Positions 54,234 through 63,818 are shown, counted from the stretch's first letter. The stretch is 64,000 nt of DNA from Haematospirillum sp. H1815 (GCF_012102705.1 NZ_JAAVTA010000008.1:1-64000), one strand, 5' to 3'. Translations and numbers: made by a program. Notes: generated by a model from the letters alone, not told the origin.

Positions 54234-57179
54234 TCAGAAGTTGACACGACCTGTCAGCATGCCGTTGTGACCGACATAGCCAGACCGCATTTCTGCGTCA
54301 TAGTCCGCACGAACTTCCCACACGCCATCGGCCGTGGTGTAGCCCAAGCCGGCACCAATGGTGCCACCAAACCGGGACCGCTTCAGGCCAGAGGTGTTGA
54401 ACAGGGTTGCATCGCCGGAATACTTACCGGTGCTGGTGGCATCATCACCGATGAAGTCATACAGCGCAGCAGCCCGCATTTCCGGACGAACCACAGAACC
54501 GCGCAGGGTCTGGTGTTCATAGGCCAGCGAACCACCCAGGCTCCCTTCCAGAATGCTGGTTGCCGAAGGATCAACAGTCATGTTGAACGCACCGGCACCG
54601 GTTTCCGTGTACTTGGAAGGATCGGTATAGGTGTAGGACAGACCTGCTTTCGGGGTCAGGGTGACCGCACCACGGTGCAGCGGGGATCCGGCGGCGACAG
54701 AGGCAGAGTACTGGTTGGCGTCGTACTTGCCTTTGGCGGTCCGGTCCAAACCACCGATGCTGATCTGGCGGGAGGTCTTCACGCTATTCTGGGCATAAGC
54801 CAGCTGACCTTCAACGAAGAAACCCTCTGGCTCATACGAACCGTACAGGGCAACCTGATAGGATGTAACATCGGTCTTGGTCTGGCTGGCACCCTTGCCC
54901 TTCATGTCGGACTTGGATGTGCTGAGCGCCAGACCAACGCGCAGGTCGTCGGCAACCGTGTTGTCCACACCAATGGTCATCCCATAGCTGTTGGTGCTGT
55001 TTCCAGCCACACCACCACGGGATTTCTGAGATGCGGTGCTGCCTGCGGCCTTGACCCAGGCGCCGTTGCGCAGGGTGCTGTCACCGGCGGCGGTACCGCT
55101 TTGCTGCAAGCCGGCCACATCGGTACCGGTACGGGCCGATGCCAAACGGGATGCAACAGCATCAGCCGCAGCGCGGGACGCGGTGTTGATAGCCTGGTTG
55201 GCCTGGGACACCGTGGATACAGCCGACTGACGAGCTGCATTTCCGGCATCGCTGTTTTTGCCAAGCGCCACATTCATGGCTGCACGAGCTTCGGCATCAC
55301 CCCCCAATGAACGAACCACAGCCTTGATAGCCTTGGCTTCATCGGTGCTGACCGACAACCTGCGGGCAATTTCACTGTCGCTGCGCGGAGAAACTGTTGT
55401 TGTGGTCAACGTTCTATCGTCAGAAACGATACTCTCGATCCGAGCCAGGGCGGTACCATAGTCACGACCGAACACTTCCTCAACAAACATTTTGTCGTTG
55501 GCACTCAGTGCAGCTGGAGGCGTATTGATCTTGAAGGACTTGAACTTTCCTTCCAGGACTGTGTTCTCAACACTAGGAATGATGGCAGATACTTTCTTTG
55601 TCGCGCTATCAGATGTAAAGCCTCCAATAGATTCTACTTCCAAGACGGCTTTGTTAGCTTTCATAGCTGCGTCGATAGCTTTCTGGGTAACAATGATCTT
55701 TGCTCCCCAGTATGAATACTCGCTACCGTCCTTCAGTGTACCTATTCTCTTGGTCTCGTCCTTCATTTCCGGGGCATGCAGTGTGCCATTGAGCTTGACC
55801 AGCCCATCAAGCCGCAGATTTGTGCCATTTTCCAGATGCAAGTTCTTTGCATGCACTTCGCCGGAACCAAGAGCAAGCGATCCTTTCTCCAACCTGAGTT
55901 CATTCAGGGCATGGTTCTTCGTGCCGATTTGTCCGATTCTGGATCCTTCGGCAGCATACAGGCGCAGGACGCCCTGCTCATGAGTCTTGGTTTCGACCTT
56001 GCCAATGTTGAAGCCTTGGACGTTTTTAGCGCTGCCGCCGATGCTGTTGGTGCCCGGTCCATCAAGCACCAAGGTTCCTGTGCCAACATAGCCCAGGTTG
56101 ATCGCATTGCCAGCGTCAGCCGCACGGGCCGTTACTGTTTTCAGGGTCAGCTTGTCGGCGTGAACATCGCCACCGGTTGCAACGGCTTTGGATTCGGTTG
56201 CGTTGATGGTGACATCAGCAAAACGCTTGCCGGGGGTACCGATGTTGCCAACGGTGCCGCCCTTTTTCGTTACTTTGCCATCACCATCCACGGTATCTGC
56301 AGCAGCGTGCAGTTCCAGCTTGCCCTGGCCGTTCTTGGTGGTGGAGACATTGCCAAGGTCGAAGCCACCAACCGCGCCAGCGGAGCTCTTACCGATAACA
56401 TGGCTGCCTTCACCATTGATCACCACGGCCTTTGCTTCGGTCCGACCGGACTGTGCCGTAAAGGTCTTTCCGGCATTCATGGTCAATACGTCGGTATAGG
56501 TCTCGTCAACGGTAACATTAGCCTTGTCAGCGTTCAGAACAGCGAACGGCTCCGGCTTGTCTGCCGTACCAATGCTGGCAACAATGTTGTCATGCCGCTT
56601 TGCCTGTGTCAGGAGCTTTTGCCCCAGGTCCCATGCATCCAGCAGCGCCTGTGCTTTTTCTTTGCCAGCATCATTATTTGTAAAATAATTGGCGAGGTCA
56701 TTGAAACCAGAAGCTAGCTTGCTGGCATCAATCTTAGTGCTACCAAACAACGCCTTTGCGGCACTAGATATTGTAGCAAAATTGGGAGTCTCTTTGACCA
56801 ATTCTGTGCGCAATGCGTTGATCAACGCATCAGTAACACCTGCACCGGCAATCTCAGAGATCTGCTCCACGAGCTTGGCCGGCGTAGCAGCCGCATCCGT
56901 TGCAAGAGATGTGGCAAGTATTGCATTCAAGGCGTGGTATTTCCCATCGGCCGCAATATCCGACGCCTTGATCAGACCCTGAGGGTTTGCAGCAATACCA
57001 TTTACAATGACGCCACCGCCGTTGCCAACCTTACCTTCGGCAGCGTAGCCGCCGTTTTGTACGACCACTTCCGCCTGTGCCGGTGCTGCCGACGAGGTTG
57101 CCCCTGCCACGCCGGGAATTGCCATAACAACTGCGGCCAGCGCCGTTGTTGCCAAAAGATGCTTACGTTTTTGTAACAC
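54234..57179 (-). CDS. Autotransporter with Sca/OmpB-like barrel and repeats
   Basis: About 981 residues. The start is a GTG at 57179, eight bases after AGGAAGAG, giving a clean signal peptide (LLATTALAAVVMAIPGVAGA). Residues about 35-225 are mixed helical; about 225-500 form a beta-rich passenger with two related copies of a ~120-residue unit (near 270 and 390) sharing the patterns GNIGT/GQIGT and GDVHADKL/GEVHAKNL. A linker precedes a C-terminal beta barrel (about 700-981) ending in GRVNF. Barrel blocks such as GKYDANQYSASVAAG and LTPKAGLSYTYTD and the final segment resemble Rickettsia Sca5/OmpB by my recollection. It is an exported surface protein, perhaps an adhesin. Confidence 0.88.
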   Translation of the reverse strand: MLQKRKHLLATTALAAVVMAIPGVAGATSSAAPAQAEVVVQNGGYAAEGKVGNGGGVIVNGIAANPQGLIKASDIAADGKYHALNAILATSLATDAAATPAKLVEQISEIAGAGVTDALINALRTELVKETPNFATISSAAKALFGSTKIDASKLASGFNDLANYFTNNDAGKEKAQALLDAWDLGQKLLTQAKRHDNIVASIGTADKPEPFAVLNADKANVTVDETYTDVLTMNAGKTFTAQSGRTEAKAVVINGEGSHVIGKSSAGAVGGFDLGNVSTTKNGQGKLELHAAADTVDGDGKVTKKGGTVGNIGTPGKRFADVTINATESKAVATGGDVHADKLTLKTVTARAADAGNAINLGYVGTGTLVLDGPGTNSIGGSAKNVQGFNIGKVETKTHEQGVLRLYAAEGSRIGQIGTKNHALNELRLEKGSLALGSGEVHAKNLHLENGTNLRLDGLVKLNGTLHAPEMKDETKRIGTLKDGSEYSYWGAKIIVTQKAIDAAMKANKAVLEVESIGGFTSDSATKKVSAIIPSVENTVLEGKFKSFKINTPPAALSANDKMFVEEVFGRDYGTALARIESIVSDDRTLTTTTVSPRSDSEIARRLSVSTDEAKAIKAVVRSLGGDAEARAAMNVALGKNSDAGNAARQSAVSTVSQANQAINTASRAAADAVASRLASARTGTDVAGLQQSGTAAGDSTLRNGAWVKAAGSTASQKSRGGVAGNSTNSYGMTIGVDNTVADDLRVGLALSTSKSDMKGKGASQTKTDVTSYQVALYGSYEPEGFFVEGQLAYAQNSVKTSRQISIGGLDRTAKGKYDANQYSASVAAGSPLHRGAVTLTPKAGLSYTYTDPSKYTETGAGAFNMTVDPSATSILEGSLGGSLAYEHQTLRGSVVRPEMRAAALYDFIGDDATSTGKYSGDATLFNTSGLKRSRFGGTIGAGLGYTTADGVWEVRADYDAEMRSGYVGHNGMLTGRVNF

Positions 57180-57545
57180 GATCGGTTCTCTTCCTGTGTT
57201 GTGTTGATGCCAACCACACGCACCGGACATGGACACCTGCGGTTATGGGGTTCCCTGCCTGCGCGCCGGACTCTCTTGATAATACGTTCCGGCCGTGGGT
57301 CAACATGCAAAACACACTTATCATGCTGATTTTATTTGGTTTTTTAACTCCATAATTGCCATTCGCACAAACTGCACTTTTTCGTTGCCCCCCTGTTACA
57401 CAGATGCCACAGCGCGGCAAATGCAATGATTGCTGTTTGCCAGAACTTATATTCATGGTTGAAACGCGAAGACACGTTTGCCATGACGCCTTTCCCCGGG
57501 TGGTGTACACAAGCCACGCCAACCTTGATCACGGAGCCTAGGTCC
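57180..57545. other. Autotransporter/lipoprotein divergent region
   Basis: These 366 bases between the GTG start of the autotransporter and the rightward lipoprotein gene contain no gene I can support. They hold the autotransporter ribosome site (AGGAAGAG at 57188-57195) and an A+T-rich stretch near 57310-57360 likely to be part of its promoter. No terminator or clear regulator site was seen. Confidence 0.4.
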
Positions 57546-58439
57546 ATGACATCCCACGCGGAAACACCTGTATCCCGGTGCATACGTGCCATGGGCCTGC
57601 ATCGCTGGCTGGCCGTTCTGGTGATGGTGGGACTGGCTGGGTGCGGGGGCGGGCCTTTGGGGGATCGTCTCGATTCGGCGCTGGCGACAGGCCAGGCACA
57701 GGGTATGCAGCCGCAATGGCTGGACAGCGGGCCGTTCACCCTGTTGGCACAGATACGGATACAGGCGCCGGGGCAACCGTTGCGGCTTTATATAGAAGGC
57801 GATGGCTTTGCCTGGATCACCCGCACCCGGCCTTCGCCCGATCCCACTCCGCACCGCCCGGTGGCGTTATGGCTGGCGACCCGTGACCCGGCACCCAACG
57901 TGGCGTGGCTGGCGCGTCCGTGCCAATACAGCATGCTGGCCCGGCCCGGAACGGTGTGCGACCGGTCGTACTGGACCCATGCCCGCATGGCTCCTACCGT
58001 CATAGAGGCTGTAGATGCCGCCGTGACTGCCCTGCGCAAACAGGCCGGGGCCACAGCGGTGGAGCTGGTCGGTTATTCCGGCGGGGGTGGCATTGCCGCC
58101 ATTCTGACCGCGCGCCGGGGCGATGTAGTGGCTTTGCGCACCGTGGCCGGCAACCTGGATTCCGGGGCCTTTGTCCGGCACCATCGGGTTTCCCCCATGA
58201 CCGGATCCATCGATGCTGTTACGGAGGCTGCGCGCACACGCTCTGTGCCACAAATTCATTTTGTCGGGGAGCATGACCGCACTGTTCCCCCGTTCCTGGC
58301 CGATACCTTCATCCGCCGTGCTGGGTCGGCAGCTGTCAAGGTGGTGGTTCCCGGACTGGATCATGCCCGCGGGTGGAACACCGCATGGCCGGAGTTGCTG
58401 CAGCACCCCCTGCCGGATGTGACCAAGGCGTCACCGTGA
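57546..58439 (+). CDS. Alpha/beta-hydrolase lipoprotein
   Basis: About 297 residues with a lipoprotein signal (LAVLVMVGLAGC) followed by an alpha/beta-hydrolase-like domain: nucleophile elbow VELVGYSGGGGIAA (Ser in GYSGG), a late acid in VGEHDRTVPPF and His in VVPGLDHARGWN. Likely an exported serine hydrolase of unknown substrate. The gene is noticeably G+C-rich (the line 57601-57660 is 70% by count), unlike the autotransporter upstream. Start 57546 has GGAG at 9 bases; 57591 is an alternative. Confidence 0.75.
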   Translation: MTSHAETPVSRCIRAMGLHRWLAVLVMVGLAGCGGGPLGDRLDSALATGQAQGMQPQWLDSGPFTLLAQIRIQAPGQPLRLYIEGDGFAWITRTRPSPDPTPHRPVALWLATRDPAPNVAWLARPCQYSMLARPGTVCDRSYWTHARMAPTVIEAVDAAVTALRKQAGATAVELVGYSGGGGIAAILTARRGDVVALRTVAGNLDSGAFVRHHRVSPMTGSIDAVTEAARTRSVPQIHFVGEHDRTVPPFLADTFIRRAGSAAVKVVVPGLDHARGWNTAWPELLQHPLPDVTKASP

Positions 58440-58581
58440 TATCCCGGTACCGTGAAAAAGACACATTTACATTGCCGCAAACGGAAACCAGACATACCCT
58501 GTGCACGATCGTTTCGGACCTGCTGTGAAGGGTCCAGCGACAAAGGGGAAACAACAAAATAAACAATACAGGGGACGTACC

Positions 58582-59829
58582 ATGTCAGATAAAAAACAGG
58601 CCGGGTTTGCCACCCGGGCCATTCATGCGGGCTATGATCCACATAGCCATCAGGGGTCTTTGGTGCCGCCGGTTTACATGACATCCACCTTTGCCTTTCC
58701 CGATGCCCAGACCGGGGGGGAACGCTTTGCCGGCCATGACGCCGGGTTTGTCTACACCCGTCTGGGGAACCCGACACTGGCGCTGCTGGAAACACGACTG
58801 GCTGCACTGGAAGGAACCGAGGCGGCCCTTGTCACCGGATCCGGCATGGGGGCCATTGCCGCCACCCTGTGGACCCTGCTGTCACCCGGGCAGGAAATTA
58901 TCGTTGACCAAACCCTGTACGGCTGCACGTTTGCCCTGCTGCACCATGGGCTGGCCCGGTTCGGGGTCAAGGTTACCCATGTGGATTTGACCAATCTGAA
59001 AGCACTGCCCGCCGCCATCGGGCCCGATACCGCCGTTGTATATTTCGAAACTCCGGCCAATCCAAATATGCGCCTGATCGATATTGCCGCCGTATCGGCT
59101 ATAGCCCACCATGCCGGGGCTGTAACTGTTGTCGACAACACCTATGGAGCCAGCGTTATCCAACGTCCGGCCGAGATGGGGGCCGATCTGGTTGTGCATT
59201 CCGCCACCAAGTACCTGGGTGGGCACGGCGATCTAACCGCCGGGGCCGTTCTGGGGACACGTGACATGGTTGCCACTATTCGCGCAACAGGATTGAAGGA
59301 CATGACCGGAGCAGTGCTGTCTCCATTTGATGCCAGCCAGATCCTGCGCGGACTGAAAACGCTGGAACTACGGATGGCCCGGCACTGTTCTACAGCCACC
59401 GCTATCGCGCGCTTGCTGGAACAGCACCCGGCTGTTTGCACTGTCATGTATCCGGGGCTGGACAGCAACCCCTCGCACGATCTGGCACGGCGGCAGATGA
59501 CCGGAGGCTTTGGCGGTATGGTTGCCTTCGAGCTGCATGGGGGAATGCCCGCCGGGCTGGCTTTTATCGATGCCCTGCGCCTGGTGACCTGCGCAGTCAG
59601 CCTTGGCGATCCAGAAACGCTGGTGCAACACCCGGCCAGCATGACCCATTCCACCTATACGCCGGAAGAGCGGTCAGAACACGGGATCTCCGATGGACTG
59701 ATACGAATCTCAGCCGGGCTGGAGACGCCGGTCGATATTCTGGATGACATCCGCCAGGCACTGGACCACCCGCGCGTCTCCAGAAACAGAAAGCCCGCCG
59801 GGGCCTGTGCGTCCCGGCGGGCATTATGA
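58582..59829 (+). CDS. L-methionine gamma-lyase
   Basis: This PLP enzyme (Cys/Met metabolism family) splits L-methionine to methanethiol, 2-oxobutyrate and ammonia. About 415 residues. The PLP lysine lies in HSATKYLGGHGDLTAG; the segment LYGCTFALLHHGLARFGVK has the cysteine characteristic of methionine gamma-lyase rather than cystathionine lyases. ATG 58582 follows AGGGGACG. Its last codons form a terminator hairpin for the convergent chemoreceptor gene. Confidence 0.87.
   Translation: MSDKKQAGFATRAIHAGYDPHSHQGSLVPPVYMTSTFAFPDAQTGGERFAGHDAGFVYTRLGNPTLALLETRLAALEGTEAALVTGSGMGAIAATLWTLLSPGQEIIVDQTLYGCTFALLHHGLARFGVKVTHVDLTNLKALPAAIGPDTAVVYFETPANPNMRLIDIAAVSAIAHHAGAVTVVDNTYGASVIQRPAEMGADLVVHSATKYLGGHGDLTAGAVLGTRDMVATIRATGLKDMTGAVLSPFDASQILRGLKTLELRMARHCSTATAIARLLEQHPAVCTVMYPGLDSNPSHDLARRQMTGGFGGMVAFELHGGMPAGLAFIDALRLVTCAVSLGDPETLVQHPASMTHSTYTPEERSEHGISDGLIRISAGLETPVDILDDIRQALDHPRVSRNRKPAGACASRRAL
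59793..59822 (-). terminator. Terminator of the chemoreceptor gene, inside the end of megL
   Basis: A perfect 10-bp stem (GCCCGCCGGG, 59793-59802, with 59813-59822) with a 10-base loop is followed on the minus strand by TTTCTGTTTC. It lies 36 bases after the MCP stop and within the last coding bases of the methionine gamma-lyase gene. Confidence 0.8.
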
Positions 59830-59857
59830 ACACTTTGTGTATCAGGTCACTGGAAGT

Positions 59858-61546
59858 CTAGCCACCGGTCCGGATCTCCTCGACAAAGCGGGTGACCTCA
59901 TTTTTCAGTGCCGCAGACTGCTGCGCCAGCTCCTTGGCTGCAGACAGAACTTGGCTGGCCGAATTACCAACCTCACCGGATGCTTCGTTCATGCTGCGGA
60001 CGTTTCTGGTCACCTCGCCCGTACCGTTGGAAGCTTCTTCCACGTTGCGAGCAATCTCACGCGTGGCCGCATCCTGTTCTTCCATGGCCGAGGCAATAGC
60101 CGCCGAGATCTGATTCAGGCGCCCGATGGTCTCGATCACCATGGCAATTGCCGCCACCGCATCATGGGTCGCATTCTGCACAGCCCCGATCTGCTCGGAA
60201 ATCTGGCCGGTTGCACGGGCTGTCTGATTGGCAAGGCTCTTGACCTCGTTGGCAACCACGGCGAAGCCTTTGCCGGCCTCCCCGGCGCGGGCCGCCTCAA
60301 TTGTGGCGTTCAATGCCAGAAGGTTGGTTTGGCTGGCGATGTCATTGATCAGGTTAACCACTTCGCCAATCTGCTGGGTAGACTGGGCAAGCCCCTTGAT
60401 AATCTCGCCGCTACGACCTGTCTGATCAACGGCATCTGCCGTAATCTGGCTGGAGTCGGAGACTTGGCGCACAATCTCCTGGATCGATGCCGCAAGCTCT
60501 TCTGATGCCGATGCCACGGTCTGCACGTTGGACGAAGCCTGCGTTGCCGCTTCGGCCACCACCTTCCCCTGAGATGCAGACATCGAAGCCAATGACGTCA
60601 TGGATTCCGCACTGGCCTGAAGCTCTGTAGCAGCAGAAGACAGTGTTTCGACAATCGACTGCACGGACGATTCGAAACGATCGGCCAGCGCGTTCATTGC
60701 CACCTTCTTTTCCTGCTCGGCACGGCGCTTCTGGTTGGCCTGCTCGGCCTCCATCTGACGAATACGGATGCCATTCTGTCGGAAGATGTCAACACTGCGG
60801 GCCATAACCCCAATTTCGTCTTTGCGATCCAGCCCCTGTATTTCAGTGTCAAAATTACCGTCCGCAATGGTTTCCATGACCGAAGCCAAGCCATTCATCG
60901 GTCCAGATATTGTCGTCTTGACCAGAACAATAGCGACCAGAACAACGACAATCAGGCCGCCGATAATCAAGACAATCGTGCCAACAATAGCCGCATCAGC
61001 ACTGTCGCCCAGATTGTCAGACTTTTTCTGCAGCTCAACATCAACGTTATCCACCAAGGACGCCACCGTTGTACGCACAGTACGGCCCTGTGGGGTTGCC
61101 TTGTCTACAAGGACGATTAAACCCTCGTCAAACTTGCGTGCAACAATCAGGTCACGGGCCTCGACAAGGGCGCCTTCGTAGACCGCAAACTCCTCGACGA
61201 TGGCAGTGATACGGGGGGCATAAACCGGAAGAAGCTTTGCGGCCTCTGCTGTCCGCTCCCGGAACAGCTTGAAGTCGTTGTTGATCTCGTCTGATATGCC
61301 CTTGAGGACTGCATCCTCCCTTTCCTGCGTCAGGCGATAGGCCAAACGCCCAGCATTCAGCAGGTTCTGGTTGGCCCGCGCCAGAAGCACCTGCACCTTG
61401 GTGTCATGGACAAGCAGATCAGAGTAGGAATTATCAATCTCCGCCATGCGGACGACAGCCAGACCACCGGCAGCAACCGTGGCCAAGGCCATAAGAGCGA
61501 CCACCGCCAGAACTTTGAATGTCATGCCAACGTCAGCGAATCGCAT
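59858..61546 (-). CDS. Methyl-accepting chemotaxis protein
   Basis: About 562 residues: first membrane helix (about 8-32), a helical periplasmic domain to about 185, second membrane helix (about 190-212), HAMP (about 213-265) and cytoplasmic signalling domain with the tip [31 protein letters not shown], split here by eye. No C-terminal CheR pentapeptide. Start M45 of the longer frame (61546) is chosen because AGGAG is 8 bases upstream. Ligand unknown. Confidence 0.95.
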   Translation of the reverse strand: MRFADVGMTFKVLAVVALMALATVAAGGLAVVRMAEIDNSYSDLLVHDTKVQVLLARANQNLLNAGRLAYRLTQEREDAVLKGISDEINNDFKLFRERTAEAAKLLPVYAPRITAIVEEFAVYEGALVEARDLIVARKFDEGLIVLVDKATPQGRTVRTTVASLVDNVDVELQKKSDNLGDSADAAIVGTIVLIIGGLIVVVLVAIVLVKTTISGPMNGLASVMETIADGNFDTEIQGLDRKDEIGVMARSVDIFRQNGIRIRQMEAEQANQKRRAEQEKKVAMNALADRFESSVQSIVETLSSAATELQASAESMTSLASMSASQGKVVAEAATQASSNVQTVASASEELAASIQEIVRQVSDSSQITADAVDQTGRSGEIIKGLAQSTQQIGEVVNLINDIASQTNLLALNATIEAARAGEAGKGFAVVANEVKSLANQTARATGQISEQIGAVQNATHDAVAAIAMVIETIGRLNQISAAIASAMEEQDAATREIARNVEEASNGTGEVTRNVRSMNEASGEVGNSASQVLSAAKELAQQSAALKNEVTRFVEEIRTGG

Positions 61547-61735
61547 GTCCATCTCTCCTGCCGGGAACCAGGACCAACCATGCCCCACCGGGACTGCGTG
61601 GATGCACCGGCGTTGATCTTGGCGGTCGGCCTGGAAGGCAACAAGAAAAACCTGTTTTGCCTTTACATGGAGACACAACTTGACCGTAACAAAACAAACC
61701 TGATCCCCGGGTGCTTTTAGCCCATAGGTATATCG

Positions 61736-62953
61736 TCAACTCACCATCCGGGCATGAACCTGCCCCAAAACCCGACGAAAGGTAGAAATACTGTGATTGG
61801 GCAAGGGAACAAAAAGCTTACAGGCTTTGCGGCAATTGCGCTTGATATGGACCATCGCCTCATGGCTGACGCAGGTCACAGGACAAAAGACCATGTCCAC
61901 ACACGACACAGCGCCAGCCAGCTGTGGGCAGCCATCATCCAGCCCTCCATCGTGATGGATAAACTCCCCGTTACAGGACCGGACCACGTCTTCCAGATGA
62001 CGGGCAACATGACTTATTCCACCAACGTACAAGATCTTCTGCTTTTTCAGGTCAATATCATCCCCACCCCTGCTCCCATCACACGCCCCGTGTGAATCTG
62101 ATACTTCTTGGCGAAGCCGATTCTCCAGCTCAACAACACGAGCCTCCAAGGCCCGATTCCTCTCCCTTTCGCTCGACTCCCGTTCCGATAACAGATCCAG
62201 ACGACGCAGAAGTCCTTCAACTTGACGGGCCAAAGCATCTCTCTCGGCGCGGGCCGTACGGGCGGCATCTTCGGCTGTACGCAGAATTTCCCCGCTTTCC
62301 AGATCAGCCAACCGCGATGCCAAATCTTCAACCCGGCGCTGCTGAATACTGGCAATAGCTATGTTCCGTCGCGCCTCATCACGTTCATCCCGTGCTTGGG
62401 CCATCAAGACACGCAACCGACCAATTTCTGCCGTGCGCTCGGCCAAAGAGGCCTCCAGACGTACTATCTTCTGCATATCAGCCCGCTGCACGGCCCCGGA
62501 CAAGTGAGACAGCATATGCACCTCACCATAGGCGCGTTCACGCAGATCGCTGCAATCCAGCGGATGAGTCATCAAGGCCCAATACGCCCCCGGGATATCG
62601 CCGCCCTCCAATGCCTCGTTCCACAAGATAGCCAACTCCCCCTCATCGCGCGTTCTCATAAAGCGCGATACTGTCACGTGATAACGCTTGTCCAGAATCC
62701 GCATAACCTGCTTGCCCAGTATCTTGTTCTGGGCTGCCAGATGGACAACGGCACCGTGCAGGCGGTAATCGCTGATATCAGGCGCCAAGTGCACAGAAAG
62801 CTTTGCCGCAAGCTTCCTGAGATCGGCAAGCGTCAGGCATGTCCCGACAATACTGCAATGCCAACGCGGTGCAATTTCATCCAGGCGAGGGCGACGGGAA
62901 GAAGGGGGCGATGACTGGGCCAAAAGGTCCTTGGGCAGGCTCATGGGGGGCAT
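61736..62953 (-). CDS. DUF2325 domain protein
   Basis: The 405-residue protein has helical regions (about 45-180), a coiled coil (about 180-285, with ERDEARRNIAIASIQQRRVE) and a C-terminal DUF2325 domain (KILYVGGISHVARHLEDVV, EFIHHDGGLDDG, VFCPVTCVSHEAMVHIKRNC). DUF2325 function is not established. GAGGAG is 8 bases before the start. A Fur-box-like sequence 37 bases upstream suggests iron-responsive expression. Confidence 0.8.
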   Translation of the reverse strand: MPPMSLPKDLLAQSSPPSSRRPRLDEIAPRWHCSIVGTCLTLADLRKLAAKLSVHLAPDISDYRLHGAVVHLAAQNKILGKQVMRILDKRYHVTVSRFMRTRDEGELAILWNEALEGGDIPGAYWALMTHPLDCSDLRERAYGEVHMLSHLSGAVQRADMQKIVRLEASLAERTAEIGRLRVLMAQARDERDEARRNIAIASIQQRRVEDLASRLADLESGEILRTAEDAARTARAERDALARQVEGLLRRLDLLSERESSERERNRALEARVVELENRLRQEVSDSHGACDGSRGGDDIDLKKQKILYVGGISHVARHLEDVVRSCNGEFIHHDGGLDDGCPQLAGAVSCVDMVFCPVTCVSHEAMVHIKRNCRKACKLFVPLPNHSISTFRRVLGQVHARMVS

Positions 62954-62989
62954 ATAGATCTCTCCTCGACGGGGTGAGGGATTTCATTT

Positions 62990-63008
62990 GATATTAATTT
63001 TCATTATC
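62990..63008 (-). promoter_or_regulatory. Fur-box-like site before the DUF2325 gene
   Basis: The minus-strand 19-mer GATAATGAAAATTAATATC matches the Fur consensus GATAATGATAATCATTATC at 16 of 19 positions. It is 37-55 bases upstream of the DUF2325 start. Alphaproteobacterial iron regulators (Fur/Mur, Irr) vary, so which one binds is not certain. Confidence 0.55.
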
Positions 63009-63104
63009 AATAAAGAGTCCGACGCAGAACTGGCAAGATTTTTTATTGTTTCAGTGCCCGGAAGACCGCTGATAAAAAATGACTGAATAGTCCTCTATGG
63101 GACA

Positions 63105-63132
63105 TTGACCCCTGAAACGGGACTCCTATACT
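63105..63132 (+). promoter_or_regulatory. Strong sigma-70-type promoter
   Basis: TTGACC (63105-63110), 16-base spacer, TATACT (63127-63132): five of six bases matched in each box. Predicted transcription start near 63139, far upstream of the only following gene (63519). Confidence 0.65.
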
Positions 63133-63138
63133 GAATAC

Positions 63139-63518
63139 TCATGGGTGTGCCTGTGGATATGTCCGGCAGGACAAGCACGACACCTCCTTCTCTGGCCAAC
63201 ATGTTGACGAAACAGTACTGTTTGTTGCGCCGGACTTGGCTTGGATTTTATGCCATCCAAGCTGTAGTCTGGAGGATTACGGGAAGACAGATCACCCCTG
63301 AGTAGACCGTCAAGGAAAGCTCGCAGGTCTGGCGGAGTCGGCAGAAAGCACGCTCTTCTTTTCCGGTTTTCACAAGTTTTTTTTGCCCTGCCCTTGTTTC
63401 GCCTTGGTACATGTTTACGAATTGGTGGTTTTTTATCGTGTTGTCACTTGTGCACTACAATCCGGATGGACCAAGTGCCTTGGCCGCACTCTCCACACAG
63501 CTCCCGGGAGGTGAGACC
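63139..63518 (+). other. Candidate structured leader or small RNA
   Basis: About 380 bases with no supported gene lie between a strong promoter and the 71-residue protein. Seen in it: a perfect 14-bp palindrome at 63210-63223, an 8-bp hairpin GCTTGGAT/ATCCAAGC (about 63239-63262), a long-range pair TCCGGC/GCCGGA (about 63160 and 63228) and a T8 tract near 63386. It matches no riboswitch or known RNA I can recognise. Confidence 0.4.
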
Positions 63519-63734
63519 ATGCCATCGTTGATTTCTGATACTGCCCGCCGCACCTTTCTGCGTTCCGTACGCAGCAATGTTCTTGCCAAGCGCCGTACCA
63601 TGGCATGGGAAGATCCGGATCTGGAAACCCTTCTGGATGACCCTCTGATCATGGCGGTCATGAATCGCGATGGCGTGCGCCCGGATGATGTAAGAGCCGC
63701 TTTTGAGACCGCACGAGCCAACCTTTCTCATTAA
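63519..63734 (+). CDS. Small conserved-looking protein, unknown
   Basis: A 71-residue protein (MPSLISDTARRTFLRSV...) with a basic N-terminal helix and an acidic centre (MAWEDPDLETLLDDPLIMAVM). GGGAGG precedes the ATG 63519. No signal or membrane segment; no family recognised. It ends just before a bidirectional terminator. Confidence 0.65.
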   Translation: MPSLISDTARRTFLRSVRSNVLAKRRTMAWEDPDLETLLDDPLIMAVMNRDGVRPDDVRAAFETARANLSH

Positions 63735-63751
63735 AGGATACAACTCACTGG

Positions 63752-63785
63752 AAAAGGGCCGGAACATAGCCGTTCCGGCCCTTTT
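63752..63785. terminator. Bidirectional terminator
   Basis: A perfect 14-bp inverted repeat (AAAAGGGCCGGAAC ... GTTCCGGCCCTTTT) with a 6-base loop, T-rich on both strands, lies between the convergent small gene and the ferredoxin reductase gene. Confidence 0.95.
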
Positions 63786-63818
63786 ATTGCGTGTCAGCCT
63801 GTTACCCCAAGAAGAGCC

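Noticed and set aside
54195-56717. Two long plus-strand frames (54195-55310 and 55776-56717) across the autotransporter
   Set aside because: They are antisense shadows of a repetitive gene; the minus-strand frame has a signal peptide and a beta barrel.
57305-57355. Tiny 16-codon hydrophobic frame
   Set aside because: No ribosome site and no conservation evidence; it lies in the A+T-rich promoter region of the autotransporter.
58440-58581. Possible SAM riboswitch before methionine gamma-lyase
   Set aside because: Only a 5-bp hairpin is visible and none of the conserved SAM-riboswitch cores could be placed.
63139-63518. 6S RNA, tmRNA or RNase P RNA
   Set aside because: I could not place the conserved cores of any of these in the leader.
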